NCBI GenBank assembly: GCA_026709535.1
Contig: JAPOST010000184.1
Location: 1 to 64,000 of the forward strand
DNA: 64,000 nt
Origin: Rhodospirillaceae bacterium
GTDB taxonomy: Bacteria > Pseudomonadota > Alphaproteobacteria > Bin65
Reading direction: 5' to 3'
Part shown: positions 19,058 through 28,039 of the stretch, piece by piece
Position numbering within the stretch: position 1 is the first letter of the stretch
Layout of the letters: each line of letters starts with the position of its first letter
Notes under the pieces: model-generated
Database searches by the model: none
What the model was told of the DNA's origin: nothing
The model's input: the letters and a program-made list of their open reading frames with translations, nothing else
Position numbers and translations under genes: made by a program

Positions 19058-21616
19058 CTAGTCCGACTTCTCCGTCAAGGCAGACAACAATGACCAGATG
19101 GTGGCGAACGGCACATCCTCGAAGCCGCCCCGGGCGACCAACTCCTTCAGCACGCCAACCGCGCGCTGCCGGGCCGGATCGTTGCCGGCGGCTTGGTCCA
19201 GCGTCTTGATGGCTTCGCTCAGCGGCGCTTCCTGCGCCTTCTTGGAGCCGAACTCCTTGTCCACCAAAACCTTGAGTTGCGAATGCGTCTGCAACAGCAG
19301 GCCGCTGTCCGCCGGACGCCCGAACAGGCCGCGCAAGCCGTTAGCGTTGAACCGATCGCGCAAGCCTTCCGGCATTGAATGAGCCAAGCCATCCATGGCT
19401 TCTCCCAAGCCGAAACCAGAATTGAACAGCCCGCGAATGGTATCCATCGTGCCATCGTTGCTGCCGCCGTACATGCGGATATGTGCGCCTTCCAAGGCGT
19501 TGCCCATGGCCCTGGCTTGGTCGATGTGAACATCGCGCTCGGCCTCGATGAACAGTCTGGACAGCTCGAGGAACATGGCTGCTTCGTTGTATTTCTTGAG
19601 GGCGTCGGCCTTGGCTTCCATCCCCGCCGCCTCGGCCTTGAGCTTTTCTTCGACCCGCCGTACTCGCAGGGCCTCGACCGCCATTTCCGCCCGGCCGCGC
19701 GCGCCAGCCTCTTTTTCGATGCCCTCGGCCGAGATTTTCTGGGCCTCGCTTTGCGCGCCGGCGCGCGAAAGCGTGGCCGCCGCCTCGTTCTCGGCTGCCT
19801 TCTGACGGGCCTCCGACTGGCTCAGCATATGCATGCTGGCGATCTCAGCCTTGGCATGCTCAGCAATCCGCTCGGCTTCGGCCAGCTTCTCGGCATCAAT
19901 CCGGCGCACCTCTTTCTCGCGCTCTGCATCCGCCAGGATGCCGGCGGCATTGGCCGCATGGGACGCGCGAACCTTGTCGGCAGTGACCGCCAGGCGTTCG
20001 GCTTCGGCTGCCTCCAGTTCTCGCGTCTTCTGCTGCAGGGCGATCTCGCGAACCCGCTCTTCCTGCTCGCGTGCCTGGAAGCGGCGGATATCCGCAATCT
20101 CGCGCTCCTGCTCCTTCTCAATCAGCGCAATCTCGCGAACCCGCTCCTCGACCTCGATCGTCAGGGCCCGCTTGATTTCAGCAGCTTCCTTCCTGGTGCC
20201 TTCCTCGATAATCGCCACATCTTTCTCGATCTGAGCGGCTTCAAGGGCTTGCGCCTTTTCCAGTTCCTCCTGTTGCACCGACCAGCGCTGCTCGATGATG
20301 AAGCGCTGGGTTTCGCTCATCGCCTTCGCCTTCTCGTTCGAGACCTCGCGCTCCTGCGCGGTGGCGGCAAATTCCTCTTCCTTGTCGAGATCGAGCAGGC
20401 TCAGCTTGGTCGCCAGACTGAGCTTGCGGGTCTCCAGTGCGGCGTTCTCCGCCGCCTTGTGGCGGGTGACCCGAGCCAGCTCTTCCTCAGCAGAGATGAC
20501 GGTGGTCTGGCCGATGTCGGCTTTCTGACGCTCGACCTCCTTCTCCACCAGAGCTATCTGCTTGTCCTTTTCAGCCCGTTCGCGCGCCAGCGTCCGATCA
20601 ATCTCTGCCAGTTCCTCTTCCTTGGCCTTGGCAATAATCGCGATTTCCTTGTCCCGGCGCTCCTGCTCGATCTTAAGGGTTTTCTGGATTTCGGAGGCTT
20701 CGCGCTTCTCGGCTTCTTGCGTTACTGCCAGTTCGCGGTCAGTGCGTAACTTTTCCAGTTCAACATCGTTGGAAAGTTCCTGCTCTTCCACAGCCTTGCG
20801 CTGGTTCAGTATGAAAACCTGTTTTTCGCGCATCTGCAGGGCTTGTTCGTTCGATATCGCCTTGTCCTGATTGGCTCGGGCCGTGGCTTCCTGGCGTTCG
20901 ATTTCCAGAAGTTCCAGTTGAGTATCGAGGTCCTTCTGGCGGATGGCAACGGTTGTTCGCTTTTCGGTGTCGTGGACCTTGCGTTTTGCATCACTGGTGA
21001 TCTCGGTGATGATCTTCAAACCTTCAGCGTCAAAGACATTGTCGGTCTTGAAATGCTCCTTGCCGGTCTGCTCCAGCGTCGCAATCGTCACTTCTTCCAA
21101 GGTCAGGCCGTTGGCGCTGAAGCTCTCGGTGACATTCGACTTGATGGCCTCGGCCAGTATTTCGCGGTTTTCGTGGAGTTCCTTCAGCGATTTCGTGGCG
21201 GCATAGCTGCGCAGCGCGCCGACGACCTTGGCCTCCAGCAGGTTGCGGACCTTTTCGGGATCAAAGGTTTTTTCGCCCAGGCTGCGGCCAGCGATGAGCA
21301 GCTCCTGCTCGGTACGGCCGACATGCGTATAGAGTTCGGCAGAAACGTCGATTCGGACGTTGTCGTGGGTCAGCACGGCCTGGTCGCGTGAACGGGCGAC
21401 GATCAACTTTATCGTTTCCAAGGAGACCCAGGTAACTTCGTGAAAGACCGGCAATACAACGGCGCCGCGTCCTAGGCATACCTTGGTGCCCAGGAAACCG
21501 GTTCGGATAAATCCCATGTTGGAGGGTGCTCGCTTGTACACCCAGATCGACAGGATGTAGATGATCGCAATGATAATGATCGCCAGCACAATTCCGACGA
21601 TAATGCTCTCAATCAT
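19058..21616 (-). CDS. Flotillin/SPFH-domain protein with a very long coiled-coil region
   Basis: 852 aa; N-terminal TM (IIVGIVLAIIIIAIIYILSIWVY), SPFH region, ~400-aa Glu/Lys/Ala-rich helical repeats, C-terminal flotillin-like tail. Confidence 0.88.
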   Translation of the reverse strand: MIESIIVGIVLAIIIIAIIYILSIWVYKRAPSNMGFIRTGFLGTKVCLGRGAVVLPVFHEVTWVSLETIKLIVARSRDQAVLTHDNVRIDVSAELYTHVGRTEQELLIAGRSLGEKTFDPEKVRNLLEAKVVGALRSYAATKSLKELHENREILAEAIKSNVTESFSANGLTLEEVTIATLEQTGKEHFKTDNVFDAEGLKIITEITSDAKRKVHDTEKRTTVAIRQKDLDTQLELLEIERQEATARANQDKAISNEQALQMREKQVFILNQRKAVEEQELSNDVELEKLRTDRELAVTQEAEKREASEIQKTLKIEQERRDKEIAIIAKAKEEELAEIDRTLARERAEKDKQIALVEKEVERQKADIGQTTVISAEEELARVTRHKAAENAALETRKLSLATKLSLLDLDKEEEFAATAQEREVSNEKAKAMSETQRFIIEQRWSVQQEELEKAQALEAAQIEKDVAIIEEGTRKEAAEIKRALTIEVEERVREIALIEKEQEREIADIRRFQAREQEERVREIALQQKTRELEAAEAERLAVTADKVRASHAANAAGILADAEREKEVRRIDAEKLAEAERIAEHAKAEIASMHMLSQSEARQKAAENEAAATLSRAGAQSEAQKISAEGIEKEAGARGRAEMAVEALRVRRVEEKLKAEAAGMEAKADALKKYNEAAMFLELSRLFIEAERDVHIDQARAMGNALEGAHIRMYGGSNDGTMDTIRGLFNSGFGLGEAMDGLAHSMPEGLRDRFNANGLRGLFGRPADSGLLLQTHSQLKVLVDKEFGSKKAQEAPLSEAIKTLDQAAGNDPARQRAVGVLKELVARGGFEDVPFATIWSLLSALTEKSD

Positions 21617-21702
21617 GGATCCACTCCCCCCAAATTACACCGCTGGCAAGAACCGAACCGCCGTCGGCCTTGCGATCAAAATCCCGGTTTCCCGAGCGCT
21701 TG

Positions 21703-23937
21703 TCATGTCTGGTTCCGGCGTCCGGCGCCGCGGGACCGCCTCAGGGTTTCCCGCAGATCCTGCGTTGCCTTCCTGTCTACTTGGCAAGTTTCCGGCAGTC
21801 CCGTCAAAACCACGCCATACTGATCCTTTGCCGCCGCCGTCGAGACGAGACCGCGACGCACATCATTTCGCACGGCATCTGCAGTGCGGTCCAGCGGGTG
21901 GCCCCACCCGCCGCCCCCGGCTGTCCGGAAGATCAGCCGGTCACCCGGTGCCACCAGAACATTGTCTACCTTGGACGGCATGACTTCCCGGGTTCCGTCC
22001 GCACGAGCCATGATCTTGGCCGACGATTGTCCTGCATCGCCGCCAGCGGCGCCCCAAGGCCGTGATTTGTCGCGGTCATCCCGCCAATTAACCACACCAG
22101 GCACTCGGAAACAGTAGGTCTTCTCGACGCCGCTGCCTCCCCGGTGTGCGCCGGGGCCGGCACTGTCCGAAACCGCCATCACCTTCTCGACCACCACCGG
22201 CGCATCCAACTCTACCTGCTCCGTCGGTCGGCTCTTGGCATCAGCGGAAAGCGACCGGCCATCCGCCCCGTCACCCCCAGCCCAAGCGGGCGTTCCGCCA
22301 AACACCCGATCAGCCATGTGGAACGGTCGGCCGCTAGTGTCTTTTCCCAGATATCTGACATTTGGACTGGAGCCATATCCGGCAGCAGACTGAATGTCCG
22401 TCGCAAATTGTCCGATCACCCCATTCAGAACGTCATGGACCCGCGCCAACGTGTGGGCCTGATTAGCCTGTGGGGCGGGAAAGGTCGGACGCAGAAGGCT
22501 GCCGTCAGGCACAGTCACCCTGAACAAGTCGGTCAACCCGTGATTGATGGCGATCTCTGGATCGCACGCCTTGATCAGCAAACCGCCGAACAGAAGCGCC
22601 AAGCCGACATTGTCCAGATTGAGATTGATCGGACCGGGGGCTTGTGCGGATGTGCCAGTCCAGTCGACGAAAGCCCGGTTCCCTTCGCGCCAGATGGCAA
22701 CTTTCAGTGTGAACGGGCCGTTACCGCAACCGTCGTCGTCAACAACATCCTCAAAAGACTTCGGCTCCTTCGGGATGCGCGCGGCGATCAGCTTACGGAC
22801 CGCCCGATTGGTGCGCTCGATGGTTGCGGCGCAAGCCCGGCGATAACCCTCAATACCGAAGCGGGCACACAGATCGGCAACCCCGTGAGCGCCAGTCTGC
22901 GCCGCCGCCGTCAATGCGCGCAGGTCGGCATGACTGACGTTTGGATGGCGCGTGTTCTTCAGGATCAAGGTCAGCGCATTGCCGTCGGCAACGCCATCCT
23001 CGTAAATCCGCATCAGTGGAATCTGCAGGCTCTCGGCAAAAACGGAATCGGCCGTGACGGGGGCGCTACCCGGCGTCTGGCCGCCGCTATCCACCATCGG
23101 TGCAGACGCGGCGCAAAACCCGACCAGATCGCCTTGCGGTCCGTTGCTGAAGATTGGCGCAATGACTGTCCAGGATCCAGGCGTTCCTCCACCATAGGGG
23201 TCGCTGACCAAATACACATCGCTGGCGCGGGGCCGTGCATCCTGCCTGCTGACAAGGGTTTCGACGGCAGGGGAATGCCCTCCGACGAGGACAGCGCCAC
23301 GGCTGTCGGTGATCGACAAGGCGTTGTTGGCCTTCCGGCGCGCCGATTCGGCGACGGCCATCTGTCCGAGCACAAGGCCAGCCTCTTTCCGGATCTGGCG
23401 CCAGGCTGCTTCGATGCGATCCAGCACCAGTGAATCCTGCGTTGACGCGGCGCTTGATCCGGTCCGCGCCACTGGCCCCGGTGATGGCGCCGAAATGGTT
23501 GATGACCGCGCGGTCTTGGACGGACGCGCGCCATGCGCCAAGGCCTCCGCCGCCTTGGTCAGGGCCTTCTGACGCGCCGCATCCAGCGCGGCCTGCTCGC
23601 CGTCGCGAAGGAGCGCGTCGCCAAATTCCAGCACCGACCGGTCGTCAACCGTCAGGCGATACAGGGCTGACAACTGACCGCCAGTGATCTTGGTTTCCAC
23701 CAGTTCGGCAAACCAATTATTGCCAAAGCGCTTATTTAGTACCGCGTCGACATCAGGATCATCTGGTTGCGCAGACCCGACAGGCGATGGCGAGTTGTCG
23801 ATGCGTCGTTCCGAGCGACCGCGCAAACCTGCGGCATTCGCCTCACGAAGCCGGTCTTCAAAGGCACGTTCAAACTGATCGCGACTGGATTTTAGCAGAT
23901 CGTCGAGAGCAGACGGGGAAGCAAGGGTATCGCTCAT
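21703..23937 (-). CDS. HyuB-like protein, motif-degenerate (HyuB-2), with ~170-aa N-terminal extension
   Basis: 744 aa; HyuB scaffold recognisable (LVSDPYGGG..., DSGGQTPGSAPVTADSVFAESLQIPLMRIYEDG, C-terminal GDRLIFRTAGGGGWGHPLDR) but His motif residues are substituted. Confidence 0.85.
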   Translation of the reverse strand: MSDTLASPSALDDLLKSSRDQFERAFEDRLREANAAGLRGRSERRIDNSPSPVGSAQPDDPDVDAVLNKRFGNNWFAELVETKITGGQLSALYRLTVDDRSVLEFGDALLRDGEQAALDAARQKALTKAAEALAHGARPSKTARSSTISAPSPGPVARTGSSAASTQDSLVLDRIEAAWRQIRKEAGLVLGQMAVAESARRKANNALSITDSRGAVLVGGHSPAVETLVSRQDARPRASDVYLVSDPYGGGTPGSWTVIAPIFSNGPQGDLVGFCAASAPMVDSGGQTPGSAPVTADSVFAESLQIPLMRIYEDGVADGNALTLILKNTRHPNVSHADLRALTAAAQTGAHGVADLCARFGIEGYRRACAATIERTNRAVRKLIAARIPKEPKSFEDVVDDDGCGNGPFTLKVAIWREGNRAFVDWTGTSAQAPGPINLNLDNVGLALLFGGLLIKACDPEIAINHGLTDLFRVTVPDGSLLRPTFPAPQANQAHTLARVHDVLNGVIGQFATDIQSAAGYGSSPNVRYLGKDTSGRPFHMADRVFGGTPAWAGGDGADGRSLSADAKSRPTEQVELDAPVVVEKVMAVSDSAGPGAHRGGSGVEKTYCFRVPGVVNWRDDRDKSRPWGAAGGDAGQSSAKIMARADGTREVMPSKVDNVLVAPGDRLIFRTAGGGGWGHPLDRTADAVRNDVRRGLVSTAAAKDQYGVVLTGLPETCQVDRKATQDLRETLRRSRGAGRRNQT

Positions 23938-25940
23938 GGACGCCGCCTTGCTTCGTCAGGCGTCAGGATGAGGGAGCCAGCTGCATCCACGGTCGCATCA
24001 TAGTCGCCCTGAACAACCGCCGTTGACCCTTCGGACGTCACGAGTGCGGGGCCGGGCACGACATCACCGGCCTTCAGCAGGGCCGCGCGATAGACCATGA
24101 AGTTCCGGAAGCCATTATCCAGAAAAACCCGCTGCTCGCCGACGCGGGCTGCAGACGGATCACCCCCACCTGATCGCTGCGGCGCGCCAGCACCGTTTCG
24201 GGTGAGCCGGTTGCGGTCGGTGGCAACAGCCCGCACCCGCGCCATCTCCACCGGTCGGTTCAGCCGGACTCCATGCGCTGATTCAAACGCAATCTCGAAC
24301 CGGTTCGAAAGTTCTTTCAGACCCCAGTTCGGCAGATCATCGGGTCGGAAGTCGAGAGTGATGTCCTTTCCCCGGCCGCGGTAGCGCAGGTCGGCCTGGA
24401 AGGCGACATGTCGGTCAGTCTCGCCGACATCCTCCTCTTCAAGCCACTGGGTGGCCTCGGTCGCCAGTGTGTCGACCAGATCGACCATTGAGACGGCCTT
24501 CATGTCATCCACCAAGGCGCGGCAACTGCGCCCGAATTCCCGACGGGCACGGCCTTCCAGAAATCCCCTAACCGTCATCATCGCGGGCATTGCCGGGATG
24601 ATGACCGACGCGCTGGCGCACAGAGCGCCCAGCGCATTGCCGTGCAGCGGACCAGCCCCACCATAAGCAATGATCGGCAATCCGGCAACATTCAGGCCAT
24701 GCACCACTGCCGTCTGGCGCAGGGCGCCGTAGAGCTTCTCGTTCGCCACGTCACGAATGCCTTGTGCTGCCCTGTGAAGAGTTACCCCCAAATCACCCGC
24801 TATTTGACCGATGGAGTCCTCCGCAGCAGCCAGATTCGGGCTGTTGCCGTCACTGCTCGCCGGGATCAGGCCCAGGACAACATTGGCGTCTGTCAGGGTC
24901 GGCGACCCGCCGCCGAAGCTGGCAGGGCCGCTGGCGGCACGCTCCGGCCCGATTCGGATGGCACCGTGATCGGTCACGCGCACCAAGGCGCTGCCTCCGA
25001 TAGCCGTCACCATCATATCGACGGACGGCAGCATCAGGTTGACGCCGCCAACAGCGGTCTTCCGCGCGATTGCCGCCGCGCCGTCCACGATGGCGCCGAT
25101 GGCAGCCTCGGCACTGCCCATATCGAGCGCTAGGGCATCGCGACGGCCGGTGCGCGCCGCGACAGCGGCGGCGGCCGTAACGCCAGCTGCAAATCCGGCG
25201 TTTAGCGCCTCGACAGGGCGTTCGGCGGCATGCGCCACGGTCATGGAGCCACCATCCGACCGCGCAACGCGAATGCCAGTGGACAGATCCATCCTGTGGA
25301 AGGCTTTGGCAAGAGCATCGAAATGCGCGACAAGGACTGGTCGGTGCGCCGCGTCGAGAACCGCAGCTACCGTCCGCTCATATTCCGCCGCCTCCGAAAC
25401 AACGTCACTGGACAGTGTAACGGGGAGAGTATCGGCGATATCTTTGACCAGCCTTCGCAGATTACGCTCGTGTTCCGGATTAGCCGTCGCATTGAGTAAG
25501 GACACCGCAATCGCCGTCGCGCCGCTGTCAAGCAGCGACCGGATCGCCATTGATGCAAGGTTTTCGTCGACAGGCTGCCGAATCTGTCCGTCAGCACCAA
25601 CGCGTTCCGGCACGCCAAGCGTTGCCACCACCCATCCGTCGGCAGCGGCGCCGCGTTGCCCTCGCGCCAAGTGGAGAACATGTTCAAACCCGGCGGTAAC
25701 CAAGAGGCCGACTAAAGGAGCCGATCCGGTGATCGGCGCAGGCGCCGCGTGGAAGACAGCATCAATGTCACCGGGAGCAATGCCGGCATCGGAGGAAATC
25801 TGGCGGATGCCGTCAGCAATGCCGGCAACCGGATCACCATCGCGATTCGGCGATTTCAAGGGATGCGGCGCGCCGGTCTCGTCAATGAGCAGCAGGTCCG
25901 TGAAGGTCGCTCCAATATCAATACCCAATTGGCTGGTCAT
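23934..25940 (-). CDS. HyuA-like protein, motif-degenerate (HyuA-2)
   Basis: Start MTSQLGIDIGATFTDLLLIDE; full-length HyuA scaffold ([28 protein letters not shown]); ATGA overlap with HyuB-2. Confidence 0.85.
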   Translation of the reverse strand: MTSQLGIDIGATFTDLLLIDETGAPHPLKSPNRDGDPVAGIADGIRQISSDAGIAPGDIDAVFHAAPAPITGSAPLVGLLVTAGFEHVLHLARGQRGAAADGWVVATLGVPERVGADGQIRQPVDENLASMAIRSLLDSGATAIAVSLLNATANPEHERNLRRLVKDIADTLPVTLSSDVVSEAAEYERTVAAVLDAAHRPVLVAHFDALAKAFHRMDLSTGIRVARSDGGSMTVAHAAERPVEALNAGFAAGVTAAAAVAARTGRRDALALDMGSAEAAIGAIVDGAAAIARKTAVGGVNLMLPSVDMMVTAIGGSALVRVTDHGAIRIGPERAASGPASFGGGSPTLTDANVVLGLIPASSDGNSPNLAAAEDSIGQIAGDLGVTLHRAAQGIRDVANEKLYGALRQTAVVHGLNVAGLPIIAYGGAGPLHGNALGALCASASVIIPAMPAMMTVRGFLEGRARREFGRSCRALVDDMKAVSMVDLVDTLATEATQWLEEEDVGETDRHVAFQADLRYRGRGKDITLDFRPDDLPNWGLKELSNRFEIAFESAHGVRLNRPVEMARVRAVATDRNRLTRNGAGAPQRSGGGDPSAARVGEQRVFLDNGFRNFMVYRAALLKAGDVVPGPALVTSEGSTAVVQGDYDATVDAAGSLILTPDEARRRP

Positions 25941-26123
25941 TCGATTTACCGCCACTCCATCCTCAAGCGCAGTACGCTGCCGGATATTTCCCAAGCCGAC
26001 AACGCTCGTCAACCGACGCACCGCAAATTGTATCATTCGCCGAACACTCGGCGTCGGTACTTTTTTTCCTGAAGCTTGTATGCTCTAGTGTTGTCGCTTC
26101 AGCAACTGAAACCCGGTCACACC

Positions 26124-26645
26124 ATGGCGCAAAACTCCCAAGGCATTGGTTCCCTGCAATACTGGACCATCGTCGTTGGTCTCATCCTTCTGGGCGTATT
26201 TGTCTATTTCTATCCGCCCTTCGAGAAACTGATAAGCGACAGCCTGCGAGGGCTTGCGTCGTCAACCATCGTCTTCTGGTTCGCAGCCTTTGTCGGCGTG
26301 ATGGCCTACGTGATTGCGCATTGGCAATCGTTCAGGCAACACTTCTTCCAGCGCGTCAGCGACCTGGATGCCGAAGGGCTGGTCTTTGATACGCTGCAGG
26401 TGGCGCTACTGGTAGCGCTGATCTTGTGCGCAGGGGGCATCCTGCAGGTCATCGAGATGCTGAGCGGGCACCTGATCGACGAAGGTGCGATCCTGGACCC
26501 GATCTTCGGCCGCAAGCTGCTGGCCATGATCATCCTGGTACTCCTGGCGATCGGTTTCTATCTGTTACACAGGATGGTTCGAGCGTTCCGCCTGGGACGT
26601 CATCCGGGCCGGACGCCGCCGCGCCGCGGACCGAACGCCGGTTGA
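26124..26645 (+). CDS. Small multi-TM membrane protein, paralogue of the 12538-13005 product
   Basis: YFYPPFEKLISDSLRGLASSTIVFWFAAFVGVMAYVIAHWQSFRQHF..., collinear similarity with the 12538 product; divergent from hyuA-2. Confidence 0.75.
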   Translation: MAQNSQGIGSLQYWTIVVGLILLGVFVYFYPPFEKLISDSLRGLASSTIVFWFAAFVGVMAYVIAHWQSFRQHFFQRVSDLDAEGLVFDTLQVALLVALILCAGGILQVIEMLSGHLIDEGAILDPIFGRKLLAMIILVLLAIGFYLLHRMVRAFRLGRHPGRTPPRRGPNAG

Positions 26646-26651
26646 ACGCCG

Positions 26652-27701
26652 TCAACCCATCGCAGCATCCGCGGCGCATTCCGTTGTGTCCGTCAAGCGC
26701 CGAAAGGCGGTCAGCGATGCCTCGATCCTGGCCTGATCCATGTGCTGAATGATAAATACGATGCGTGACCGGCGATCGTCGTCGGGCCAATCGGTCATGT
26801 GGGTTGGCGGATGAACGATGTGCTGGACACCGTTGATCAGCACGGGGTCGGCAACACCAGCCACATTGAGCAGGCCCTTGATCCGCAAGATGCGGTCGCC
26901 ATGCCGATTCAGCAGCATGCTCATCCAGATGCCGAAGGCGGTCCAGTCCATGGGTCCCTCGAACCACAGGCAGAAGGATGTCACGCCGTGACTGTGGTCG
27001 TGGTTATGCGGCGATGACCCGGTTTCTGCGACGCCGGCCATCCAGCCGGCAATCTCGCGCTGTTTCCCGGACTGGTCGTACAGGTCACCGGTCAACAGCG
27101 TGTCCCAGTCCAGACGCCCGGCGTCCAGGTCGACAATCGGCGCCGCGGTGTTGAGGCGACGTAACGAGGCGCGGAGAGCCGCGATTTCACGGTCGTCGGC
27201 CATGGCCGACTTGGAGATCGCCAGACGATCGGCGATAGCCGCCTGTTTCACCGATTCGGGGTGATGCTCAAGTTGCGCCGCGCCATTTACGGCGTCGACG
27301 ACGCCGATGACATTGCCGAGCCGGAAATGGTGCTGGAGAATTGGGTCGGCGAGAATAGTGTAGGCGATAGGGGTTGGGTCGGCGAGGCCGGAAGTCTCGA
27401 TCACCAGACGGCGGAACGCCGGGATTTCACCGCGCTCCCGTTGGGAAAACAATTCCTGCAGCGCACCCTGCAGATCGCCGCGAATTGCGCAGCACAGGCA
27501 ACCATTCTCCATCAGGAGGGTGCTCTCCTGCGCATGCTCAATCAGATGATGGTCGAGGCCAACCTCGCCAAACTCGTTGATCAGGACAGCGCTATCCTGA
27601 AGGTCAGGCGATTTCAGCAGCTGCGACAGCAAGGTAGTCTTCCCGCTGCCCAGGAAGCCGGTAACGACGTTGACCGGGATCAGTGTGTCGTAGGCGGTCA
27701 T
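26652..27701 (-). CDS. CobW/COG0523-family GTPase (putative metallochaperone)
   Basis: MTAYDTLIPVNVVTGFLGSGKTTLLSQLLK (Walker A), ENGCLCCAIRGDL (CxCC), ETSGLADP. Confidence 0.93.
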   Translation of the reverse strand: MTAYDTLIPVNVVTGFLGSGKTTLLSQLLKSPDLQDSAVLINEFGEVGLDHHLIEHAQESTLLMENGCLCCAIRGDLQGALQELFSQRERGEIPAFRRLVIETSGLADPTPIAYTILADPILQHHFRLGNVIGVVDAVNGAAQLEHHPESVKQAAIADRLAISKSAMADDREIAALRASLRRLNTAAPIVDLDAGRLDWDTLLTGDLYDQSGKQREIAGWMAGVAETGSSPHNHDHSHGVTSFCLWFEGPMDWTAFGIWMSMLLNRHGDRILRIKGLLNVAGVADPVLINGVQHIVHPPTHMTDWPDDDRRSRIVFIIQHMDQARIEASLTAFRRLTDTTECAADAAMG

Positions 27702-28021
27702 CGGCTGGACAAGGACGAGACAAGCACCGGATCCAGCGGATCGCACTCCTTGCGTGTCATATCTTCTGCGGCCATCCAGACCTCCGAGATATTGCCGACA
27801 ATCCTGGATCGCCCGGTACGACTGGACAGCACGTACGAGTTGCCGCCAAAGTCCGAAAGTTTCAGTCCGTAGTGCTGCAAGATACGGTTGGCGAGGCGCG
27901 TACGCTCCTGTCGTTCGCGGCGTCGGGTCACTTGATCATGCCTGCTGACGAAGGCGTCCGGCGAACTATGGCTCTCTGTCCAATGGCCGCGACCTCCCAA
28001 GACACCACATAGAGAGCACAT
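27698..28021 (-). CDS. Small conserved-looking protein with N-terminal MCSLCG motif; ATGA overlap with the COG0523 GTPase
   Basis: 107 aa: MCSLCGVLGGRGHWTESH...RTRLANRILQHYGLKLSDFGGNSYVLSSRTGRSRIVGNISEVWMAAEDMTRKECDPLDPVL; 18 bp downstream of the deacetylase-like gene. Confidence 0.7.
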   Translation of the reverse strand: MCSLCGVLGGRGHWTESHSSPDAFVSRHDQVTRRRERQERTRLANRILQHYGLKLSDFGGNSYVLSSRTGRSRIVGNISEVWMAAEDMTRKECDPLDPVLVSSLSSR

Positions 28022-28039
28022 GATGCCGAGCTCTCAGCG

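Noticed and set aside
19379-20749. 456-aa plus-strand ORF inside the flotillin gene
   Set aside because: Leu/Phe-rich antisense of a Glu/Lys/Ala coiled coil; expected artefact.
22144-23433. 429-aa plus-strand ORF
   Set aside because: Antisense to hyuB-2; no recognisable domain.
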